This document shows, in pieces, positions 52,816-61,597 of a DNA stretch of 64,000 bases (position 1 is the stretch's first letter; the number at the start of each line of letters is the position of its first letter). The DNA is from Nocardioides exalbidus (GTDB taxonomy: Bacteria > Actinomycetota > Actinomycetes > Propionibacteriales > Nocardioidaceae). Under the pieces are notes generated by a model. The model saw only the letters and a program-made list of their open reading frames with translations. It searched no databases and was not told the origin of the DNA. The stretch spans positions 3,906,001 to 3,970,000 of the forward strand of contig NZ_FNRT01000002.1 in assembly GCF_900105585.1 (NCBI RefSeq), in the 5' to 3' direction. The position numbers and the translations under genes are program-made.

Positions 52816-54168
52816 ATGACCACCCTGATCAACCCGAGCACCGGCGCCGAGCTGGACTCCTCCCCCACCTCCGCATCGCTGGAGGAGGCCGACGCCGCCA
52901 TCGAGCGCGCGCACGACGCGTTCCCCGCCTGGCGTGACGTCGCCCCCGGCGAGAGGGCCCGACTCCTGCGTGCCTTCGCCGCAGTGGTCGACGCACACGT
53001 CGAGGAGCTCGCGCAGCTCGAGGTGCTCAACTCCGGGCACACGATCGGCAACGCCCGGTGGGAGGCGGGCAACGTCCGCGACTGCCTCAACTACTACTCC
53101 GCCGCGCCGGAGCGCCTGTTCGGTCGCCAGATCCCGGTGGCCGGCGGCACCGACGTGACGTTCCACGAGCCGCTCGGCGTCGTCGGGATCATCGTCCCCT
53201 GGAACTTCCCGATGCCGATCGCGGCCTGGGGCTTCGCGCCCGCGCTCGCGGCCGGCAACACCGTCGTCCTCAAGCCGGCGGAGCTCACGCCGCTCACCGC
53301 GATCAGGATCGGCCAGCTCGCGCTGGAGGCGGGCCTGCCCGAGGGCGTGCTGACCGTCGTCCCCGGCAAGGGCTCGGTCGTCGGCGAGCGCTTCGTGACC
53401 CACCCGCTCGTGCGCAAGGTCTGCTTCACCGGGTCGACCACCGTCGGCAAGACGATCATGGCCGGCTGCGCCGACCAGGTGAAGCGCGTGACGCTGGAGC
53501 TCGGCGGCAAGAGCTCCAACATCGTCTTCGCCGACACCGACGTCGCGGCGGCCGCCGCGAGCGCGCCCTACGCCGTCTTCGACAACGCCGGCCAGGACTG
53601 CTGCGCGCGCTCGCGGATCCTCGTCCAGCGCACGGCGTACGACGAGTTCGTGGGGCGGCTCGAGACGTCGGTCAAGGCGCTGCGGGTCATCGATCCCTCC
53701 GACGAGCAGAGCGAGATGGGGCCGATGGTCTCGGCGGCCCAGCGCGACGCCGTGCAGGCCTACATCGACGGCGCGAGCGTGGCCTTCACCGGCAGCGCAC
53801 CGGACGGGCCCGGCTGGTGGCTGCCCCCGACCGTCATCGAGTCGACCGACACCAGCGAGGCGGTCTGGCGCGAGGAGGTCTTCGGACCCGTCGTCGCCGT
53901 CATGCCGTTCGACGACGAGGACGAGGCGGTCGCCCTGGCCAACGACTCCGACTACGGCCTGTCCGGCTCGATCTACACCGCCGACGTCGGACGGGCGCTG
54001 CGCGTCTCGCGACGCGTCGAGGCCGGCAACCTCTCGGTCAACAGCCACTCCTCGGTGCGCTACTGGACGCCGTTCGGCGGCTACAAGCAGTCCGGCCTCG
54101 GCCGCGAGCTCGGCCCCGACGCGCCGAACGCGTTCACCGAGGAGAAGAACGTCTTCATCGCCCACTGA
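52816..54168 (+). CDS. Aldehyde dehydrogenase, probably for gamma-glutamyl-amino aldehyde
   Basis: A 450-residue NAD(P)-dependent aldehyde dehydrogenase. Catalytic Cys262 (AGQDCCAR), catalytic Glu228 (LELGGKSS), the NAD-binding FTGST motif (about 204-208), and PWNFPMPI are all intact. In the Puu-type pathway this enzyme (PuuC) oxidises the gamma-glutamylated aldehyde to the acid. It follows the GS-like ligase by 8 bp. Confidence 0.9.
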   Translation: MTTLINPSTGAELDSSPTSASLEEADAAIERAHDAFPAWRDVAPGERARLLRAFAAVVDAHVEELAQLEVLNSGHTIGNARWEAGNVRDCLNYYSAAPERLFGRQIPVAGGTDVTFHEPLGVVGIIVPWNFPMPIAAWGFAPALAAGNTVVLKPAELTPLTAIRIGQLALEAGLPEGVLTVVPGKGSVVGERFVTHPLVRKVCFTGSTTVGKTIMAGCADQVKRVTLELGGKSSNIVFADTDVAAAAASAPYAVFDNAGQDCCARSRILVQRTAYDEFVGRLETSVKALRVIDPSDEQSEMGPMVSAAQRDAVQAYIDGASVAFTGSAPDGPGWWLPPTVIESTDTSEAVWREEVFGPVVAVMPFDDEDEAVALANDSDYGLSGSIYTADVGRALRVSRRVEAGNLSVNSHSSVRYWTPFGGYKQSGLGRELGPDAPNAFTEEKNVFIAH

Positions 54169-54209
54169 GACCCCCGCACCCCGACACACCGGAAAGAAGG
54201 CACACAGAC

Positions 54210-54989
54210 ATGGCAGGACGCATCGAGGGCCGCACGGCCGTCGTGACCGGCGGGTGCAGCGGCATCGGGCTCGCGACCGTACGCCGCTTCGTCGAGGAGG
54301 GCGCACGGGTCGTCATCGGCGACATCGACGACGCCGCGGGCGAAGCGCTCGCGGCCGAGCTCGGCGGTCCCGAGGTGGTCACCTACGTCCACGTCGACGT
54401 CACCTCCAAGGACGAGGTCGACGCCCTCTTCCGGACGGCGAAGGACACCTACGGCTCGGTCGACATCGCCTTCAACAACGCGGGGATCAGCCCGCCGGAG
54501 GACGACTCGATCCTCGACACCGACCTCGACGCGTGGCGCAAGGTGCAGGAGGTCAACCTCACCAGCGTCTACCTCTGCTGCAAGGCGGCCCTGCCCTACA
54601 TGCTCGAGCAGAAGCGCGGCTCGATCATCAACACCGCCTCCTTCGTCGCGGTGATGGGCGCCGCGACCTCGCAGATCTCCTACTCCGCCTCGAAGGGCGG
54701 CGTGCTGTCGATGTCGCGCGAGCTCGGCGTGCAGTTCGCCCGCGAGGGCGTGCGGGTCAACGCGCTGTGCCCGGGACCGGTCAACACGCCGCTGCTCAAG
54801 GAGCTCTTCGCCAGCGACGAGGAGCGCGCCGCTCGACGCCTGGTGCACGTGCCGATGGGCCGATTCGGCGAACCCGAGGAGATGGCCAACGCCGTGCTGT
54901 TCCTCGCCTCCGACGAGTCGAGCTTCATGACGGCCAACACCTTCCTCGTGGACGGCGGGATCTCCGGCGCCTACGTCACCCCGCTCTGA
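54210..54989 (+). CDS. SDR-family oxidoreductase
   Basis: A 259-residue classical short-chain dehydrogenase. Cofactor motif TGGCSGIG (about 14-21), NNAG (about 90), catalytic Ser-Tyr-Lys set in SYSASKGG (YxxxK, about 156-160), and a C-terminal SSFMTANTFLVDGGISGAY. The acidic residue after the second strand (GDIDD) suggests NAD. It lies inside the amine cluster where E. coli has the FAD oxidase PuuB; an alcohol dehydrogenase role on a gamma-glutamylated amino alcohol is inferred. Confidence 0.85.
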   Translation: MAGRIEGRTAVVTGGCSGIGLATVRRFVEEGARVVIGDIDDAAGEALAAELGGPEVVTYVHVDVTSKDEVDALFRTAKDTYGSVDIAFNNAGISPPEDDSILDTDLDAWRKVQEVNLTSVYLCCKAALPYMLEQKRGSIINTASFVAVMGAATSQISYSASKGGVLSMSRELGVQFAREGVRVNALCPGPVNTPLLKELFASDEERAARRLVHVPMGRFGEPEEMANAVLFLASDESSFMTANTFLVDGGISGAYVTPL

Positions 54990-55011
54990 GCCGGGTCCGG
55001 AGGTGCCTGGC

Positions 55012-55728
55012 ATGGACGCACCCGTCGTCGGGCTGACGACGTACCGCCAGCAGGCCGCGTGGGGGGTCTGGAACACCCGCGCGGACCTGCTCCCGACGGA
55101 GTACGCCGCCGCGGTCGAGGTCGCGGGCGGCGTACCCGTGCTGCTGCCGCCGGTCGGCTCCCCCGGCGCGGCCGCGCGCGTCGTCGCGACGATCGACGCG
55201 CTCGTCGTGTCCGGCGGCGCCGACGTCGACCCCGGGCAGTACGGCGCCGCGCCCCACGAGCGCACCGCCGGCTGGCACCCCGAGCGGGACGCCTGGGAGC
55301 TCGCGTTGCTGACGGCCGCGGAGGCGGCCGGGCTGCCCGTGCTGGGGATCTGCCGGGGCATGCAGCTCATGGCGGTCCACGCCGGCGGGACGCTCGACCA
55401 GCACACGCCCGACCTCGTCGGGCACGAGACGCACTCCCCCGGCGGCGACGCCTACGGCACGGTGGAGGTGGCGACGGAGCCGGGCTCACGGCTCGCGGCG
55501 CTCGTCGGCGCCGAGGTCGAGGTGAGCTGCCACCACCACCAGTCCGTCGCGACCCACCCCGGCTTCACGGCCGTCGCCCGAGCGGCCGACGGGACGCTGG
55601 AGGCGATGGAGGCGGCGGGCGAGCGCTACTGCCTCGCCGTTCAGTGGCACCCGGAGACCCGCGTCGAGATCGGGCTCATGGCCGGGCTCGTGGCGGCTGC
55701 ACGGGACCACTCGGACTCGCGCGGCTGA
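55012..55728 (+). CDS. Gamma-glutamyl-gamma-aminobutyrate hydrolase-like (PuuD) glutamine amidotransferase fold
   Basis: A 238-residue class I glutamine amidotransferase-fold peptidase C26. The nucleophile is Cys114 in GICRGMQ, and the catalytic His-Glu pair lies in VQWHPE near residue 212. SGGADVDPGQYG and HHHQSV are typical of the PuuD group, which cleaves the gamma-glutamyl amide in the last step and returns glutamate. The ATG at 55012 has SD GGAGG about 8 nt upstream, preferred over the GTG at 55003. Confidence 0.88.
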   Translation: MDAPVVGLTTYRQQAAWGVWNTRADLLPTEYAAAVEVAGGVPVLLPPVGSPGAAARVVATIDALVVSGGADVDPGQYGAAPHERTAGWHPERDAWELALLTAAEAAGLPVLGICRGMQLMAVHAGGTLDQHTPDLVGHETHSPGGDAYGTVEVATEPGSRLAALVGAEVEVSCHHHQSVATHPGFTAVARAADGTLEAMEAAGERYCLAVQWHPETRVEIGLMAGLVAAARDHSDSRG

Positions 55729-55732
55729 CTCG

Positions 55733-56197
55733 TCACCGGCCTTCTCGTCGTGCGGCTCTCTCCCGCTGGCGTCGCATCGTGGCCGGGAGGGTCAGGACGA
55801 GCGCGACCCCGACGCCGACGAACATCCCGATGGAGTTGGCCGCGACGTCGCGCGGGTCGGACACGCGACCGGGGATGGACTTCTGGACGCTCTCGATCAT
55901 CGAGGTGAGCACGACGCCCGCCATCATGGCGACGAACCACAGCCGCGACCCGACGAGGATCAGCAGGAAGACCCCGAGCGGGACGAACAGGCCGATGTTG
56001 GCGAGGAACTCGATCCGCTCGATGCTGAGCCGGCTCGAGACCGGGTCGAGCGAGGGGTAGCGCTCGAGCCGCGCCAGGACGCGCGCCGCCAGCCCCTGGT
56101 AGTCGGGCTGGTCCGAGCCGGGCGTCAGCGTCACCAGGCCGATGAAGGCGAGGTAGGCGAGGCTGAGCAGGGCGAGGAAGGGATGGCGGTGCAGCAC
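55733..56197 (-). CDS. VanZ-family membrane protein
   Basis: A 154-residue VanZ-like protein with about four TM helices and the signature ERIEFLANIGLFVPLGVFLL and SMIESVQKSIPGRVSDPRDVAANSIG. Function is unclear; the founding member gives low-level teicoplanin resistance, but most actinobacterial members have no shown role. The GTG at 56197 follows a CATGAT box by 6 nt. It converges with the PuuD-like gene (4 bp apart). Confidence 0.8.
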   Translation of the reverse strand: MLHRHPFLALLSLAYLAFIGLVTLTPGSDQPDYQGLAARVLARLERYPSLDPVSSRLSIERIEFLANIGLFVPLGVFLLILVGSRLWFVAMMAGVVLTSMIESVQKSIPGRVSDPRDVAANSIGMFVGVGVALVLTLPATMRRQRERAARREGR

Positions 56198-56226
56198 GCG
56201 CCCATCATGGCGGTCGGCACCACGGA

Positions 56227-57156
56227 TCAGCCGAACCGGACGCCCGTCAGCTCCTCCGAGACCTCCCACAGGCGCGCCGCGTCGTCGTCGCGGCGCAGCG
56301 GCGCCCAGAGCTTCTGCGGGCCGGGCGGACCGCCGGCGTTGCCGGGCCACTGCGGGCCGTAGTAGCCGCCGTCGTCCCCCGTGGTGACCGCCATCAGTGC
56401 GGGCAGCTTCGCGGTCTCGGGCGTGCCGACCAGGAGGCCGTGCGCGGAGAGCCAGCGGATCACCTTCACGCTGGTGGTGTCGTCGGAGCGGCCGAGCTCG
56501 GGGCGCGCGGCGAGGAGGCTGGTCGGGGCGACTCCGGGGTGCGAGATGTTGCTCGTGATCCCCCACCCCGCGGCGGCGCTGCGGCGGCTCAGCTCGAGAC
56601 CGAACAGTCCGCAGGCGATCTTCGACTGCCGATAGGCCCTCATGCCGTCGTACGACCGCTCCCAGTCGAGGTCGTCCCAGTTCATCGTGCCGCTGCGGGC
56701 GGCGACGCTCGTCTGGGACGTCACGCGGGCGCTCCCCGCCCGGAGGAGCGGCAGCAGGCGTCCGGTGAGCGCGAAGTGGCCGAGGTGGTTGGTGCCGAGC
56801 TGGAGCTCGTGGCCGTCGGCCGTCGTCTGCCGCTCCGGCGGCGTCATCACGCCCGCGTTGTTGATCATCAGGTGGATCGGCTCGCCCTCGGCGAGCAGCG
56901 TCTCGCCGAGCGCGGCGACCGAGTCGAGCGACGACAGGTCAAGGTCGTGCAGCACCAGCCGGGCGCCGGGCACCTGCGCCCGGACCTTCGCGGCGGCCGC
57001 CTCGCCCTTGGCCCGGTTGCGCACCGGCATCAGCACCTCCGTGCCGGCTCCCGCCAGCGAGGCGGCCATGCCGAGGCCCATCCCGTCGCTGGCGCCGGTG
57101 ACGAGGGCGCGCCTGCCGGTCAGGTCGGGAAGGGCGAGGTCGTAGGTCCTGGGCAC
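56227..57156 (-). CDS. SDR-family oxidoreductase (retinol dehydrogenase/POR-like)
   Basis: A 309-residue SDR resembling the retinol dehydrogenase/protochlorophyllide reductase branch: TGASDGMGLG cofactor motif (about 20-29), NNAGVMTPP, YRQSKIACGLF with catalytic Tyr-x-x-x-Lys, and an ISHPGVAPTSLL segment. PVRNRAKG after the second strand suggests NADP. SD GGAGGAGA precedes the GTG. It is divergent from the XRE regulator, with an operator-like palindrome between them. Substrate unknown. Confidence 0.85.
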   Translation of the reverse strand: MPRTYDLALPDLTGRRALVTGASDGMGLGMAASLAGAGTEVLMPVRNRAKGEAAAAKVRAQVPGARLVLHDLDLSSLDSVAALGETLLAEGEPIHLMINNAGVMTPPERQTTADGHELQLGTNHLGHFALTGRLLPLLRAGSARVTSQTSVAARSGTMNWDDLDWERSYDGMRAYRQSKIACGLFGLELSRRSAAAGWGITSNISHPGVAPTSLLAARPELGRSDDTTSVKVIRWLSAHGLLVGTPETAKLPALMAVTTGDDGGYYGPQWPGNAGGPPGPQKLWAPLRRDDDAARLWEVSEELTGVRFG

Positions 57157-57216
57157 GTGGGGTCTCCTCCGGGTGGCGTGGTCGGTGTGTCACCAGCGTG
57201 CGCGATCCAGCGATCC

Positions 57217-57245
57217 GGATCCACGGCCCGGTGATCCGTGGATAC
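57217..57245. promoter_or_regulatory. Palindromic operator candidate between SDR and XRE regulator
   Basis: GGATCCACGG (57217-57226) and CCGTGGATAC (57236-57245) are inverted 10-bp arms with one mismatch and a 9-bp spacer; GGATCC recurs at 57246-57251. It lies in the divergent intergenic region, 23-60 bp from each start, the position of an autoregulatory site. Confidence 0.55.
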
Positions 57246-57273
57246 GGATCCATCGAGCGGACAGGATGGGCGC

Positions 57274-58113
57274 ATGATCGATCGCACCGGGCTGGCCGAC
57301 TTCCTGCGCCGCCGCCGCGAGGCGCTGCAGCCGGAGGACGTCGGGCTCCCGCGCGGGGCGCGCCGGCGTACTCCCGGGCTCCGGCGCGAGGAGGTCGCGG
57401 CGCTGAGCCACATGTCGACCGACTTCTACTCCCGCCTCGAGCGCGAGCGCGGCCCGCAGCCGTCGGAGCAGATGGTCGCCTCGATCGCGCAGGGGCTGCA
57501 CCTCTCGCTCGACGAGCGCGACCACCTCTTCCGCCTCGCCGGGCACCAGCCGCCGACGCGCGAGGCGGCCGGCGACCACGTCTCGCCGGGGATGCTGCGG
57601 ATCTTCGACCGCCTCGGCGACACCCCCGCCGAGATCGTCACCGAGCTCGGCGAGACGCTGCGGCAGACGCCGCTCAGCGTCGCGCTCGTCGGCGACTCCC
57701 GGCGCTGGACCGGTCCGGCTCGGAGCATCGGCTTCCGCTGGTTCACCGAGCCGTCCGCCCGGCTGCTGCACCCTCCGGAGGACCACGAGCGCTACTCCCG
57801 GATGTACGCCTCGGGGCTGCGCGGCGTGCTCACCCTGCGCGGCCCGGACTCGCGCGCGGCCCACCTCGCCGAGCTCCTGCTGGAGCGGAGCGAGGAGTTC
57901 CGGCACTACTGGGCGCTGCACGAGGTCGGGGTCCGGCCGGAGGAGGTCAAGCGCTACCTCCACCCGTCGGTCGGGGCGCTCGAGCTGAGCTGCCAGGTCG
58001 TCCAGGACCCGTTCCAGTCCCACCACCTGCTCGTCTACACCGCCACGCCCGGCACCCCGAGCCACGAGGGCCTGCGGTTGCTCGCCGCCGTCGACGCGCC
58101 CGCCCTGGGCTGA
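57274..58113 (+). CDS. XRE-type regulator with MmyB-like ligand-binding domain
   Basis: A 279-residue protein with an N-terminal XRE helix-turn-helix (about 5-75, TPGLRREEVAALSHMSTDFYSRLERERGPQPS) and a C-terminal MmyB-like PAS-type domain (about 100-270) that binds a small lipid-like ligand in homologues. Regulators of this type commonly control a divergent SDR, as here. The ATG at 57274 follows a CAGGAT box by 6 nt. Confidence 0.85.
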   Translation: MIDRTGLADFLRRRREALQPEDVGLPRGARRRTPGLRREEVAALSHMSTDFYSRLERERGPQPSEQMVASIAQGLHLSLDERDHLFRLAGHQPPTREAAGDHVSPGMLRIFDRLGDTPAEIVTELGETLRQTPLSVALVGDSRRWTGPARSIGFRWFTEPSARLLHPPEDHERYSRMYASGLRGVLTLRGPDSRAAHLAELLLERSEEFRHYWALHEVGVRPEEVKRYLHPSVGALELSCQVVQDPFQSHHLLVYTATPGTPSHEGLRLLAAVDAPALG

Positions 58114-58150
58114 CCGCGCGGACGTCGGTGGCCTCGGGGATGCTCTCCCC

Positions 58151-59785
58151 ATGACCCGCGTGCACCTCTCCCGCCTGCCCGGCGAGCGAGTGCGGGTGGC
58201 CGAGGGTGGGGAGTCGTCGGAGATCGACCTCGGCGACCTGGCGTCCTACGTCGCCGGACGTGAGGTGGACGGGCCGCGCTGGGTCTGGGACGACACCGCG
58301 CGGTGGTACCCGCTCCTCCTCGCTGCGGGCGTGCGGGTCGGGCGGTGCCACGACCTCCGGCTGTGCCACCACCTGCTGCGCCGGGCCCCGGCGGTCGACG
58401 CGTCGCTCCTCGCTGGGCCGGAGTCGTCACTCTGGGACCGGCTCGGGCCGACGGTGCCGAGCGACCCGGTCCTCTTCAGCTCCGACGAGGCCGAGCACCT
58501 GGAGGCCGACCTCGAGGACGCGCGCCAGCTCGCGGCGATCGCAACCTCCCCGGACGCCTCCCGGCTCGGGCTGCTCGTGGCGGCCGAGTCCTCGGGTGCG
58601 CTGGCCGCCGCCGAGATGACCCACGCCGGCGTCCCGTGGCGCGTCGACGTCCACGAGGAGCTGCTGACCGGGCTGCTCGGCCGACGCCCGCCGCGAGGTG
58701 CGCGCCCGCAGCTGCTCGAGGAAGCCGCCGGGGACGTACGACGCCTCCTGTCCGCGCCCGGCCTCAACCCGGACTCCCGGCCCGAGCTGCTCGCGGCGCT
58801 GAGGCGCAACGGCATCGAGCTGACCGACACCCGGGCCCACTCGCTCCGGTCGGTCGAGCACCCGGTGGTCGAGCCGCTGCTGCGCTACAAGAAGCTGGCC
58901 CACCTCTTCACGACCAACGGTTGGTCCTGGATCGACGAGTGGGTGCGCGACGGCCGGTTCCGTCCGTCCTACCAGCCGGCAGGCTCGGCGACGGGCCGCT
59001 GGTCGTCCAACGGCGGTGGGGCGCTGTCCTTCCCCGTGCAGGTCCGCTCGGCGGCCGTCGCCGACGAGGGCTGGGTGCTCGTGGTCGCCGACGTCGCGCA
59101 GCTCGAGCCGCGGGTGCTGGCGGGGATGAGCGGCGACCGCGCGCTGGCCAGGGCCGCGCGGGGCGCCGACCTCTACCAGGGAATGGTCGACGACGGCGCG
59201 GTCGCGACCCGCCAGCACGCCAAGCTCGGGCTGCTCGGCGCGATGTACGGCGCGACCAGCGGCGAGAGCGGCCGGATGCTGGCCGACCTCAACCGGCGCT
59301 ACCCGACCGCGTTCGGCCTAGTCGAGGAGGCGGCCCGGGCGGGCGAGCGCGGCCAGGTCGTCCGGACCCTGCTCGGCCGGGGGTGCCCGGCCCTCGGCGC
59401 GGGCTCATGGGCCGAGTCGCCCGACGCGCCGCCGGCCGACCTCGACGACCAGGACCGGCGGCGCCGGTCCTACGGCCGGTTCACCCGCAACTTCGTCGTC
59501 CAGGGCACCGCCGCCGAGTGGGCGTCGTGCTGGCTGGCCGACCTGCGCAACCGGCTCTGGACGCTCGGCGCCGACGGGCCGCTGGAGGCGCGCCCCCACC
59601 TGGTCTTCTTCCTCCACGACGAGGTGGTGGTCCACGCGCCCGCCGGGCTCGCGGACGTCGTGGCGGCCGAGATCGCCTCCGCCGCGTCGACCGCCGGGCG
59701 GCTGCTCTTCCGCGAGCTGCCGGTCGACTTCCCGCTCAACGTCTCGGTCGTCCGGTCCTACGCCGAGGCGGGCAAGCCCGTGTGA
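58151..59785 (+). CDS. PolA-like bifunctional 3'-5' exonuclease/DNA polymerase
   Basis: A 544-residue family A polymerase lacking the 5' nuclease domain. An N-terminal region (about 1-200) corresponds to the 3'-5' exonuclease fold, although its acidic residues are not clearly conserved. The palm has motif A as VVADVAQLEPRVLAG (about 310-324), motif B region QHAKLGLLGAMYGATSGESG, and motif C FFLHDEVVVHAP. Polymerase metal residues Asp (motif A) and HDE (motif C) are present. This is an actinobacterial accessory repair-type polymerase; its cellular role is not settled. Confidence 0.88.
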   Translation: MTRVHLSRLPGERVRVAEGGESSEIDLGDLASYVAGREVDGPRWVWDDTARWYPLLLAAGVRVGRCHDLRLCHHLLRRAPAVDASLLAGPESSLWDRLGPTVPSDPVLFSSDEAEHLEADLEDARQLAAIATSPDASRLGLLVAAESSGALAAAEMTHAGVPWRVDVHEELLTGLLGRRPPRGARPQLLEEAAGDVRRLLSAPGLNPDSRPELLAALRRNGIELTDTRAHSLRSVEHPVVEPLLRYKKLAHLFTTNGWSWIDEWVRDGRFRPSYQPAGSATGRWSSNGGGALSFPVQVRSAAVADEGWVLVVADVAQLEPRVLAGMSGDRALARAARGADLYQGMVDDGAVATRQHAKLGLLGAMYGATSGESGRMLADLNRRYPTAFGLVEEAARAGERGQVVRTLLGRGCPALGAGSWAESPDAPPADLDDQDRRRRSYGRFTRNFVVQGTAAEWASCWLADLRNRLWTLGADGPLEARPHLVFFLHDEVVVHAPAGLADVVAAEIASAASTAGRLLFRELPVDFPLNVSVVRSYAEAGKPV

Positions 59786-59859
59786 GTCATCTCTCGTCGT
59801 GGGCGGAGAGCCGGACACCCGGTTTGCCTCGACGGCGAGAATCTTGATGGGGTCGGCGA

Positions 59860-61578
59860 ATGGCTACGCCTACAACTGAACCCCTGACCGAACCGCCGGC
59901 CGACGTCTCGACCGAGCCCTCCGCAGCTCCCGGCGACGACCCGCACCCCGCCCTCGACGCCGCGATCGAGCCCGTCGAGCCGCGCGGCTCCGGCCTCGAC
60001 ACGGTCGTCTTCGGCGTCACCGCCGCGATCGCCCTCGCCTTCCTCGCATGGGGCCTGGTGAGCACGTCCTCGCTGAGCACCGCCTCCGGAGAGGGCCTCG
60101 CCTGGACGATGACCAACACCGGCTGGCTCTTCGTGCTCACCGCGTCGGCCTTCGTGGTCTTCGTGATCTGGCTGGCGATGGGCCGCTTCGGCAACATCCC
60201 GCTCGGGCGCGACGACGAGCAGCCGGAGTTCCGCACGGTGTCGTGGATCGCGATGATGTTCAGCGCCGGCATGGGCATCGGCCTGATGTTCTACGGCGTC
60301 AGCGAGCCCGTCAGCCACTTCGCCACCCCGCCCCCGGGCACCGGTGACACCGGCAGCGCCCAGACGGCGATGGCCACCACGCTGTTCCACTGGACGCTCC
60401 ACCCGTGGGCGATCTACGCCGTCGTGGGGCTCGCGATCGCCTACGGCTCCTTCCGCAAGGGCCGCGTCCAGCTGATCAGCGCCGCCTTCGAGCCGCTCCT
60501 CGGCGAGCGGGCGCACGGTCCGGCGGGCAAGGTCATCGACATGCTCGCGATCTTCGCGACCCTCTTCGGCTCGGCCGCCTCGCTCGGTCTCGGTGCGCTG
60601 CAGATCCGCTCCGGCCTGGAGATCGTCGGCGGCATCGGCACCGGTGGCAACGCGCTGCTCGTCGGCATCATCGCCGTCCTCACCGTCGCGTTCGTGCTCT
60701 CCGCGGTCTCGGGCGTCGCCAAGGGCATCCAGTGGCTCTCCAACATCAACATGGTCCTCGCCGTGGCCCTCGCGGTCTTCGTGTTCGTCGTCGGCCCGAC
60801 CGTCTTCATGCTCAACCTGCTGCCGACCGCCCTCGGCAGCTACGTCGACCAGCTGCCCGAGATGGCCGCCCGCACCGGCGCCGAGGGCGCCGAGGTCAGC
60901 GAGTGGCTCTCCGGCTGGACCGTCTTCTACTGGGCCTGGTGGCTCTCGTGGACGCCGTTCGTCGGCATGTTCATCGCCCGCATCTCGCGCGGTCGCACCA
61001 TCCGCCAGTTCGTCACCGGCGTGCTGCTCGTGCCCAGCCTGGTGAGCCTGGCCTGGTTCGCGATCTTCGGCGGCGCCGCGATCAAGCTGCAGCAGGACGG
61101 CGTCGACATCGCGGGTGCCGGCGGCATCGAGTCGCAGCTCTTCACGGTGCTCGACCAGTTCCCGCTCGCGACCGTGTCGAGCATCCTGGTCATGGTCCTG
61201 GTCGCGATCTTCTTCGTCTCCGGTGCCGACGCCGCCTCGATCGTGATGGGCTCGCTGTCCGAGCACGGCGCGGAGGAGCCCCGCAAGCCGACCGTCGTCT
61301 TCTGGGGCGTCGCCACCGGACTCGTCGCCATCGTCATGCTCCTCGCCGGCGGCGCCGACGCGCTCAACGGCCTGCAGTCGATCACGATCATCGCGGCGCT
61401 GCCGTTCGTGCTGGTGATGGTGGCCCTCGCCGTCGCACTGGTGAAGGACCTCTCGGCGGACCCGCTCGTCGTGCGCCGGCAGTACGCCATCGAGGCCGTC
61501 GAGGCCGCGGTCGTCACGGGAGTCACCGAGCACGGCGACGACTTCGTCATCGCCGTGGAGAAGGACCCGGAGGCCTGA
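59860..61578 (+). CDS. BCCT-family betaine/choline/carnitine transporter
   Basis: A 572-residue transporter with 12 TM helices. Conserved BCCT features: MMFSAGMGIGLMFYGVSEPVSHF (about 127-149; the glycine-rich TM3), and WTVFYWAWWLSWTPFVGMFIARISRGRTIRQFV (about 349-380, the Trp-rich substrate site of TM8). It has a long acidic, disordered N-tail (about 45 residues). It imports glycine betaine or related osmolytes using Na+ or H+. A short upstream frame (59847-59879) overlaps the start. Confidence 0.93.
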   Translation: MATPTTEPLTEPPADVSTEPSAAPGDDPHPALDAAIEPVEPRGSGLDTVVFGVTAAIALAFLAWGLVSTSSLSTASGEGLAWTMTNTGWLFVLTASAFVVFVIWLAMGRFGNIPLGRDDEQPEFRTVSWIAMMFSAGMGIGLMFYGVSEPVSHFATPPPGTGDTGSAQTAMATTLFHWTLHPWAIYAVVGLAIAYGSFRKGRVQLISAAFEPLLGERAHGPAGKVIDMLAIFATLFGSAASLGLGALQIRSGLEIVGGIGTGGNALLVGIIAVLTVAFVLSAVSGVAKGIQWLSNINMVLAVALAVFVFVVGPTVFMLNLLPTALGSYVDQLPEMAARTGAEGAEVSEWLSGWTVFYWAWWLSWTPFVGMFIARISRGRTIRQFVTGVLLVPSLVSLAWFAIFGGAAIKLQQDGVDIAGAGGIESQLFTVLDQFPLATVSSILVMVLVAIFFVSGADAASIVMGSLSEHGAEEPRKPTVVFWGVATGLVAIVMLLAGGADALNGLQSITIIAALPFVLVMVALAVALVKDLSADPLVVRRQYAIEAVEAAVVTGVTEHGDDFVIAVEKDPEA

Positions 61579-61597
61579 CGCCTCTAGGGTCGTGCCC

